DNA from: Microbulbifer sp. A4B17
Lineage (GTDB): Bacteria > Pseudomonadota > Gammaproteobacteria > Pseudomonadales > Cellvibrionaceae
Direction of reading: 5' to 3'
Assembly: GCF_003076275.1 (NCBI RefSeq)
Contig: NZ_CP029064.1
Span: 310,001-374,000 of the forward strand
Length of the DNA stretch: 64,000 nt
Shown here: piece after piece, positions 57,408 through 64,000 of the stretch
How positions within the stretch are numbered: position 1 is the first letter of the stretch
How the letters are laid out: every line of letters begins with the position of its first letter
The notes under the pieces: model-generated
Told to the model about the DNA's origin: nothing
Databases searched by the model: none
What the model saw: the letters and a program-made list of their open reading frames with translations, nothing else
Made by a program: the position numbers and the translations under genes

Positions 57408-60146
57408 TTGACTCAAAAAAATACCTCAGACCCTTTCAATGCTGACCCTCATGCCCAGCGCGAGGCAGAGAAATATGAAAAGCCCGTTCCCAGTCGGGAA
57501 TACTTGCTGCAAATTCTGGAAAAACAAGCGGAACCTGTGCCCTGGGAAACGGTGGCAGATTTACTTGAGTTGACCGACGAGGATCGCCGTGAGGGGGTAA
57601 GGCGTCGCTTGATCGCCATGTCCCGGGATGGGCAAATTGCCAGCAACCGTGCCGGTGACTTTGGTGTACTGGATAAAATGAGCCTGATACGCGGTCGGGT
57701 AATGGGGCACCGGGACGGTTTTGGTTTTGTTATTCCCAGTGATGGCGGCACCGATCTTTTTTTATCCCATCGACAGATGCGCAAAGTCTTTGACGGTGAC
57801 GAAGTATTAGTGCGTGAAACCCCAGGAGGTTTTCGCGGTAAACGGGAAGGCGCTGTTGTCAGGGTGATTAAGCATAATACCGAGCAACTGGCGGGGCGCT
57901 TGTATCGGGAAAACGGTATTTGTTTTGTGCGCCCGGACAATCCCCGCGTTAACCTCGATATTATGGTGGCATCTGAGGATACCGCTGGTGCCGATCATGG
58001 CCAGTATGTCGTAGTAAAAATTGTTACCCAACCCGGTCGGGATAAAGTACCGCAAGGTGAGGTAAGCGAAGTTCTTGGTGATCACCTCGCCCCAGGTATG
58101 GAGATCGATGTCGCTATTCGCAATTATGGAATTCCCCACACCTGGCCCGGTGCACTGACGGCGGAGGTCAATGAGATCGCCGATGAAGTTCTTGAGGAAC
58201 ACAAAAAGTCGCGGGTAGATCTTCGCCAGCTGCCACTGGTTACTATCGATGGTGAAGACGCACGGGATTTTGATGATGCGGTCTACTGCGAACTTTTACC
58301 CGACGACAACTGGAAATTACTGGTAGCCATTGCCGATGTTTCCCACTATGTGCGCCCGGGTAGTGCGTTGGATGAGGAGGCGCATGGCCGTGGAAACTCG
58401 GTTTATTTCCCGGATTTTGTCGTACCCATGCTGCCGGAAAAATTGTCCAACGGCCTTTGCTCCCTAAACCCCGATGTCGATCGACTGTGTATGGTGTGCG
58501 AAATGCACATCAATCGTAGTGGTGAAATTCAAGATTACCGCTTCTTTGAGGCGGTTATGCGCAGCCACGCGCGCCTGACTTATACCCAGGTAGGGCAAAT
58601 ACTGGATGAGCGAGATAACCGCGACAGTGGTGCCCGCAAGCAATTCGCGACCCTGACTCCGCACCTGGATAACCTGCACGATCTTTACCTGGCTCTGCGC
58701 GGAGCGCGGGAGCGCCGTGGAGCCATTGATTTTGAGACGACTGAGACCCGGATAATATTTGACGCCCAGCGAAAAATTGAGCGAATTATCCCGGTGGTGC
58801 GCAATGATGCTCACAAGCTGATCGAAGAATGTATGCTCGCGGCCAATGTCTGCGCGGCGAGTCTGATGGAGCTATCGGAACTGCCCGCACTCTACCGGGT
58901 GCACGATGCACCCAAAGAGGAAAAACTCAGTAATTTGCGTGAATACCTGGGTGAATTGGGATTGCGTCTTCCCGGTGGCGGTGAGCCCCAGCCCAAAGAT
59001 TTCCAGGACCTGATGGAGCAGATTGAGGGCCGTGCAGATGCGCATATTATCCAGGTGATGTTGCTCCGCTCTATGAATCAGGCAGTTTACCAGCCGGAAA
59101 ATCGCGGACACTTCGGTTTGGATTACCCGGCCTATGCCCATTTTACCTCTCCGATTCGACGCTACCCGGATTTGCTCCTGCACCGGGCGCTGCGCTGGCT
59201 GATACGCAACGGCAGCGCCAACCAAGCTGCGGTGGTAAAAAAAGTTTACTCCGTGCCCGGTGCCAGACCGATTGCTCGCGAGCAGATTTTACCTTACGAC
59301 ATGCCGGCCATGCTGCAACTTGGGGAGCAGTGTTCCCTGACCGAGCGGCGCGCCGACGATGCGACCCGGGATGTGCTCAGCTGGCTTAAATGTGAATACC
59401 TGCAGGACCATGTGGGCGAAACCTATTCCGGTGTTATCAGTGCGGTAACCGGCTTTGGATTATTTGTGGAGTTGGATGATCTCTACGTGGAGGGCCTGAT
59501 TCATGTCACCGCCCTGCCTAAAGACTATTATCGCTTTGAGCAGGCGCACCAGCGTCTTATCGGGGAGCGCAGTGGCAAGCGTTACCATTTGGGTGATTCT
59601 GTCACCGTGCAGGTTGCACGGGTGGATCTCGAAGAGCGCAAGGTGGATTTTACCTTGAATGAACTGGTCCCACGTGCCAAGCGTGAGTCGAAGAAAAAGA
59701 AAGAGAGTACGCGGGTGAGTGCCCGCGCGATGGAAATGGCAGTAGAACATCAATTGGAACGCGAGCGCCGGGGCCGCGATAAAAAAGAAAAGCCCAGCAA
59801 TACCAGTGCTAACCCCTGGGCCAAGCATACCGAGACCACAGCCAAGCCCTCGCCTTTCCGCAAGCGCAAGGTGGGCTCAGATGAGGCTTTGCCAGTAGAG
59901 GTCAGTGTTGAAGCCCCTGTAGTAAAACCGGAGAAAGAGCCTGTCAATAATAGAGGTGAAGGCGGGCAAAGTGATGATGCCCAGCCCAAACGCAAGATTA
60001 AAAAGCGTACCCCGACGCGCAAGGGCGGAAAGCGGCCTGCAGTGGCTGCCCGTAAAGCCGCACAAAAGGCTGAAAAGGCCAAAACCCGTTCGGGTAAATT
60101 AAAAAAGAAGAAAAAGATTTCTTCTAGCAGTAAAAAGAAAAAGTGA
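57408..60146 (+). CDS. rnr: ribonuclease R
   Basis: The protein of about 912 residues has an N-terminal winged-helix segment (EAEKYEKPVPSREYLLQIL), cold-shock domains (RGRVMGHRDGFGFV), the RNB catalytic domain (TIDGEDARDFDDAVYCE with the metal-binding aspartates, and HFGLDYPAYAHFTSPIRRYPDL), an S1 domain (YSGVISAVTGFGLFVELDD) and a long Lys-rich tail. RNase R degrades structured RNA from the 3' end. I chose the TTG at 57408 since the resulting start (MTQKNTSDPF) leads straight into the family's EAEKY motif and has CGGA seven bases upstream; the frame is open back to a TTG at 57369. The basic tail of about 160 residues is long. Confidence 0.95.
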   Translation: MTQKNTSDPFNADPHAQREAEKYEKPVPSREYLLQILEKQAEPVPWETVADLLELTDEDRREGVRRRLIAMSRDGQIASNRAGDFGVLDKMSLIRGRVMGHRDGFGFVIPSDGGTDLFLSHRQMRKVFDGDEVLVRETPGGFRGKREGAVVRVIKHNTEQLAGRLYRENGICFVRPDNPRVNLDIMVASEDTAGADHGQYVVVKIVTQPGRDKVPQGEVSEVLGDHLAPGMEIDVAIRNYGIPHTWPGALTAEVNEIADEVLEEHKKSRVDLRQLPLVTIDGEDARDFDDAVYCELLPDDNWKLLVAIADVSHYVRPGSALDEEAHGRGNSVYFPDFVVPMLPEKLSNGLCSLNPDVDRLCMVCEMHINRSGEIQDYRFFEAVMRSHARLTYTQVGQILDERDNRDSGARKQFATLTPHLDNLHDLYLALRGARERRGAIDFETTETRIIFDAQRKIERIIPVVRNDAHKLIEECMLAANVCAASLMELSELPALYRVHDAPKEEKLSNLREYLGELGLRLPGGGEPQPKDFQDLMEQIEGRADAHIIQVMLLRSMNQAVYQPENRGHFGLDYPAYAHFTSPIRRYPDLLLHRALRWLIRNGSANQAAVVKKVYSVPGARPIAREQILPYDMPAMLQLGEQCSLTERRADDATRDVLSWLKCEYLQDHVGETYSGVISAVTGFGLFVELDDLYVEGLIHVTALPKDYYRFEQAHQRLIGERSGKRYHLGDSVTVQVARVDLEERKVDFTLNELVPRAKRESKKKKESTRVSARAMEMAVEHQLERERRGRDKKEKPSNTSANPWAKHTETTAKPSPFRKRKVGSDEALPVEVSVEAPVVKPEKEPVNNRGEGGQSDDAQPKRKIKKRTPTRKGGKRPAVAARKAAQKAEKAKTRSGKLKKKKKISSSSKKKK

Positions 60147-60158
60147 TCGAGGAATAAA

Positions 60159-60914
60159 TTGAGTCAGGAAGTTATCTATGGCCTGCACGCGGTGCAGGCC
60201 CTTCTAAAAGGTTCTCCGCAGAATGTGTCGGAGCTTCTGTTACTGCGTGGCCGCAAGGATCAGCGCCTGCAAAAGATAATTCAGCAGGCGGAAAAAAATG
60301 ATATTGCTGTGCGCTTTATTGATCGGCGTGCGCTGGATGAAAAAGTTGAGGATGGCGCTAATCACCAGGGTGTTGTTGCCATCTGTTCTGGCAAAACAAA
60401 AGTCCACGATGAAAAATTCCTGTTCGACCTGCTGAAACAACTGGATCAGCGCGGAGAGGCGCCTTTCTTATTGGTGCTGGATGGAGTGACTGACCCCCAC
60501 AATCTGGGTGCCTGCCTGCGCTCGGCAGAGGCTGCTGGAGTACACGCGGTAATTGCCCCCAAAGATAAATCCGCCGGGCTGACACCAACAGCCCGCAAAG
60601 TGGCCTGCGGCGCTGCCGAAGTATTGCCATTTGTTACCGTGACTAACCTGGCTCGCGCATTGCAGCAGCTGCAACAGGCGGGAGTGTGGATATATGGTGC
60701 AGCTGGTGAGGCAAAACAGAATGTATACCAAAGCCAATTAACCGGCCCCCTGGCACTGGTGATGGGGGCCGAGGGCAGCGGCTTGCGGCGCCTGACTCGG
60801 GAGCACTGCGATCATTTGATCAAAATTCCTATGTCGGGAGAGGTAAGCAGCTTAAATGTTTCTGTTGCCACAGGTGTTTGCTTGTTTGAGGCTGTGCGTC
60901 AGCGCAATGGCTAA
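60159..60914 (+). CDS. rlmB: 23S rRNA (guanosine-2'-O-)-methyltransferase RlmB
   Basis: The 251-residue protein is a SpoU-family (SPOUT) methyltransferase: an N-terminal substrate-binding domain (VIYGLHAVQALL, GANHQGVVA) and a knotted catalytic domain with LDGVTDPHNLGACLRSAEA, LVMGAEGSGLRRL and IPMSGEVSSLNVSVATG. RlmB methylates G2251 (E. coli numbering) of 23S rRNA. It starts with a TTG preceded by GAGGA, 12 bp after rnr, and is co-transcribed with it, a conserved arrangement in gammaproteobacteria. Confidence 0.96.
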   Translation: MSQEVIYGLHAVQALLKGSPQNVSELLLLRGRKDQRLQKIIQQAEKNDIAVRFIDRRALDEKVEDGANHQGVVAICSGKTKVHDEKFLFDLLKQLDQRGEAPFLLVLDGVTDPHNLGACLRSAEAAGVHAVIAPKDKSAGLTPTARKVACGAAEVLPFVTVTNLARALQQLQQAGVWIYGAAGEAKQNVYQSQLTGPLALVMGAEGSGLRRLTREHCDHLIKIPMSGEVSSLNVSVATGVCLFEAVRQRNG

Positions 60915-61712
60915 GGGGCCTGTATGACCTGTACGAGCTAGAGAGGATTTACCCCTGGGCGTACAGGTCGGTGCTTATGCTATCCATGATATCTATAACG
61001 TTATTTCCAGATAGCCCCTGACGGGCTATCGATAGATTCCCTTTACTCTCCCTATTACTAAATCGAATTGCAAAAAGCAAAGTTCGTGCAATGTTGGTGC
61101 GAAAATAGCTTCCGCTATATTTTTTATCTGCAGTAATAACTTGGCTTTAGCATGGGCCATCGGATTTTTGATTTATTCTCATATTCGATATTTTTATTTA
61201 ATCAAAGTAATAATAAAGCTAGTTGCAGTTAACCTGTTGTCGTTAAAGTGCGGAAATTATTCTCTAAATAATTAGACCTAAAGCCCACTTGATATGTTGG
61301 TGAGAATGATCATTTAAGTTTTATTGGTTTTGTAAAGTAACAGTTCTTTTGTAGTTTTTAGGGTGAAGAGAATTTAAACATAAGTAATTGGATATGTTGC
61401 AATTACTGATAATGAAAATCCCTAGCGGAGCTATAAATTCAAAAGTGGATTTAAGAGTGTCTGCCGATTGCAAAGATAAGTATAGCTTTCGCCGAGTTTT
61501 GGGCCTGGTTTCTTTTAATTAGTACTTGTGTATCTAAATGTTTTGTTCGTTTTTATTTAAATAATAATGTTAAGTCTTATTCATTGGCGTGTCTCATTTT
61601 AATAACGTTTATAGATTTAGAGTCGGCTGAAATATTTGTAATTTGTAAGCCATTTTAATTGCTATATAGCACTTGGCTTTTTATTATATCGGCTTTACTG
61701 GAGGGGGTTTAT
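60915..61712. other. AT-rich intergenic region after rlmB
   Basis: I see no gene in these 798 bp. Near its start are two inverted repeats: a 10-bp one (60926-60935 with 60960-60969, 24-base loop) and an 8-bp one (61010-61030, loop CTGAC). Either may end rlmB transcription, though neither has a T-run. The rest is AT-rich and should hold the promoter of the following lipoprotein gene. Confidence 0.5.
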
Positions 61713-63584
61713 ATGAATGGAGTTACAGGCCAATATCAATCTTGGCATTTGCACATTTTGCACATTTTACGCTTGGGAATACTAACGCTTACGGTTGGTC
61801 TGCTCAGTGCTTGTGGCGGTGGCGGAAGCAGTAGTGGCGATAACGGCACGACAGATACCGTTACATTGGAAAGTATTGGGCTGGAACAAGATAGCTCGAA
61901 TGAATACCAGTATTTCTTAACAGCCTATTACAGCGACGACTCTTCTACTGATATTACTGAAGATGCGGACTGGTCTGTGAGTGATACTAGCCTGGCAACG
62001 GTTGAGGCTGGACTGCTCACCCCGCTTCATAGTGGTGCACTCACTTTAAGTGCCTCCTATGAAGGGATGGATGCGGAGATTGATGTTGAGTTGGCCCCGA
62101 TACTCCAGAGCGTACAGCTGGACAGGGACGCCTCTAATTTTGATCAATATTATCTCACGGCCTACTATGACGATGATACATCAGAAGATGTCACAGCAGA
62201 TGCCGAGTGGTCGATAAGCGATACCAGCTTGGCGACGGTAGAGGCTGGTCTTATCACCGCACTGGAGAGTGGCTCAGCCACCTTGATCGCCTCCTTTGGT
62301 GGTGAAACAGCGGATATGGAAATTGAACATCTTGTCTATGTACGTGAAATTATTCCTGCCTACTTTAGATTTGCCGCTTTAAAAAATAATGGATCAGTTG
62401 TGTCATGGGGTTACACCGACAGTAACGAGGTTAGTTTCAGTGACGTTAGTACCAGTTTATCAAGCGGTGTCGAGTCTGTTTTTTCTACAAGTTCCTCCTT
62501 TGCGGCATTAAAGTCTGATGGTTCAGTTATCACCTGGGGCCATTCTGGGTATGGTGGCAATAGCAGCTCTGTGAGTGTAAACCTGGAGGATAATGTTGTT
62601 AATGTTTATTCAACAGCCGGTGCGTATGCAGCATTGAAGTCCGATGGGTCTGTTGTGACTTGGGGATATGGGGATGGAGGTGGGGATAGCAGTGCCGTTA
62701 GTACTGAATTAGCCAGTGATGTTGTGACAATATTTTCAACAAACTCCGCTTTTGCTGCACTTAAGGCAGATGGCTCTGTGGTGACTTGGGGGCGCGAAGA
62801 AGATGGTGGTGATAGCAGTGCCGTGAGCTCGGACATTTCCAGTGATGTGGTGACTATTTATTCGGCCGGTGCTGCTTTTGCCGCACTTAAGTCAGATGGT
62901 TCTGTGGTGACTTGGGGGGATGAACAATTTGGTGGTGATAGCAGTGTAGTGAGCACGGAAATCTCAAATGATGTGGTGGCTATTTATTCGAGCGGTTCTG
63001 CTTTTGCCGCACTTAAGTCCGACGGCTCTGTAGTGACCTGGGGATTTATTAATGGGGGCGATAGCAGTGCAGTGAGCACGCAAATCTCCAGCGATGTTGT
63101 AGAGGTCTTTGGAAATAGCTACTCTTTTGCTGCCCTAAAATCAGATGGCTCTGTGGTGACTTGGGGGAGAGATGAATATGGTGGTGATAGTAGTGCTGTG
63201 AGTGACCAGCTGGCAGATGGCGTAGATACCATCTATGCATCGAACGGTGCTTTTGCTGCTGTTAAAATCGATGGTTCTGTTGTCACTTGGGGCAAAGATA
63301 ACGATGGCGGTGATAGTAGCGCAGTCAGTTCTGAGTTGAGTGGAGATGTAGAATCGATCTTCTCTAATCTTCAAGGGTTTGCCGCGTTAAAAACCGATGG
63401 GTCGGTAATATGCTGGGGGGACCCTGTGATTGATGGTAGTAGCGTTAGTGATCAGCTGGCAAGTGGCGTTTTGATTATTGTTTCAGGTCGAGAAAGCTTT
63501 GCAGCGTTAAAAGATGATAAGTCTGTGGTGACTTGGGGGCATGAAGTTTTTGGTGGCGATAGCAGTGATGTTGATTTCTATTAG
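61713..63584 (+). CDS. lipoprotein with two Ig-like domains and ten RCC1-like repeats
   Basis: From the ATG at 61713 (GGAGGGGG six bases upstream) the protein has about 623 residues. It begins with a lipoprotein signal ending in LLSAC followed by a GGGGSSS linker. Two Big_2-like domains follow (each with DTSLATVEAG). Then come ten repeats of 35-45 residues built on FAALKSDGSVVTWG and GGDSSAVS, in the style of RCC1 beta-propeller blades. The frame is open back to a TTG at 61659, but that start lacks a ribosome-binding site. Ser follows the G-linker rather than Asp at +2, so sorting to the outer membrane is plausible. Substrate or partner is unknown; surface display is likely. Confidence 0.85.
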   Translation: MNGVTGQYQSWHLHILHILRLGILTLTVGLLSACGGGGSSSGDNGTTDTVTLESIGLEQDSSNEYQYFLTAYYSDDSSTDITEDADWSVSDTSLATVEAGLLTPLHSGALTLSASYEGMDAEIDVELAPILQSVQLDRDASNFDQYYLTAYYDDDTSEDVTADAEWSISDTSLATVEAGLITALESGSATLIASFGGETADMEIEHLVYVREIIPAYFRFAALKNNGSVVSWGYTDSNEVSFSDVSTSLSSGVESVFSTSSSFAALKSDGSVITWGHSGYGGNSSSVSVNLEDNVVNVYSTAGAYAALKSDGSVVTWGYGDGGGDSSAVSTELASDVVTIFSTNSAFAALKADGSVVTWGREEDGGDSSAVSSDISSDVVTIYSAGAAFAALKSDGSVVTWGDEQFGGDSSVVSTEISNDVVAIYSSGSAFAALKSDGSVVTWGFINGGDSSAVSTQISSDVVEVFGNSYSFAALKSDGSVVTWGRDEYGGDSSAVSDQLADGVDTIYASNGAFAAVKIDGSVVTWGKDNDGGDSSAVSSELSGDVESIFSNLQGFAALKTDGSVICWGDPVIDGSSVSDQLASGVLIIVSGRESFAALKDDKSVVTWGHEVFGGDSSDVDFY

Positions 63585-64000
63585 ATAGAAATTATATTGC
63601 TGGAAGCTATTTACTAACTTGTGATGGTAATATCTCTGGTTGACCTGGTGAATATTACAGATTGGTAAGCCTTGAGCCGACAATCAAAGCAGAAATTGAT
63701 TGTCGGTTCTCAACGCAATAATTGAAGTGGCTACTTGTAATTTACCTATCCTGTTAATATATCCTGGTGCTAATAATTCCTGATTTAAAATAAGAAAATT
63801 ATTTCATAGTTTTTATTGGTATATTTCTGTAATAGCTATTTGGGCGAAAGCAGTTTTCTGCTAAAGCTTCTATTGAATTTACTGCTTCAGTCCGATATTA
63901 GAACCTGATCCTCTCAGTACTTTAGTCTGCCCCATACTTACTGTGTCTTTTTTTATTGTGCAGGGGCTCCCTAGCTAAAGAACTGTAGCAAATGGATAAA
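63585..64000. other. intergenic sequence at the window end
   Basis: No coding region is recognised in these 416 bp. Apart from the hairpin at 63677-63706, I see nothing distinctive. Confidence 0.5.
63677..63706 (+). terminator. hairpin downstream of the lipoprotein gene
   Basis: A 10-bp perfect stem (CCGACAATCA and its complement) with a 10-base loop lies 92 bp after the stop and is followed by TTCTC. It is a probable weak terminator. Confidence 0.5.

Noticed and set aside
61301..61315. Fur-box-like sequence
   Set aside because: TGAGAATGATCATTT matches only part of the consensus and lies about 400 bp from the next gene.

Overview
The window looks like chromosomal DNA of a marine-type gammaproteobacterium, plausibly of the Microbulbifer/Cellvibrionales group. 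This placement is an inference from protein style, moderate GC, the rnr-rlmB pair and a Gram-negative secretion repertoire; no rRNA or other phylogenetic marker is present to prove it. About 34 kb is one complete type VI secretion system (T6SS) locus. It is followed by a two-partner secretion (TPS) pair whose exoprotein gene alone is 17.7 kb, then a conserved housekeeping block (tRNA-Leu, rnr, rlmB) and a repeat-rich lipoprotein gene.

Region 1 (24-4893). On the minus strand lie a PP2C-type phosphatase (PppA-like) and, downstream of it, an Rhs protein with no toxin tip. Divergent from them is a REP-type transposase relative whose HUH histidines are replaced.

Region 2 (4975-28479, plus strand). 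This is the T6SS core: a TssB/TssC fusion-like protein, an FHA protein (TagH), TssJ, TssK, TssL, TssM, TagF, a SapC-family protein, an unrecognised protein with a DUF1795-like C-terminal half, TssA, TssB, TssC, a second full-length TssC, TssE, TssF, TssG and ClpV/TssH. Hairpins sit after tssC and after tssH.

Region 3 (28594-33914, minus strand). This is the secreted and spike module: hcp, vgrG, a DUF6931-like protein, PAAR, a DUF6795-like exported protein and a class 3 lipase (putative effector). With it all thirteen core Tss components are present. PpkA (34491-37118, plus strand) completes a PpkA/PppA/FHA/TagF set of the threonine phosphorylation type. The upstream TagQRST sensors and a sigma-54 activator are not seen here.

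Region 4 (37199-56910). A TpsB outer-membrane transporter and a 5896-residue TpsA exoprotein. The exoprotein carries a hierarchical repeat array: units of about 76 residues are grouped into 2271-bp (757-residue) blocks that are nearly identical in DNA, and one block is shortened by 918 bp.

Region 5 (56911-64000). Terminators, tRNA-Leu(CAG) with a clear sigma-70 promoter, rnr and rlmB, an AT-rich gap of about 0.8 kb, and a lipoprotein with two Ig-like domains and ten RCC1-like repeats. The strongest leads are the exoprotein megarepeat, the sheath-like TssB/TssC fusion plus second TssC, the apparently domesticated transposase, and SapC inside a T6SS operon.
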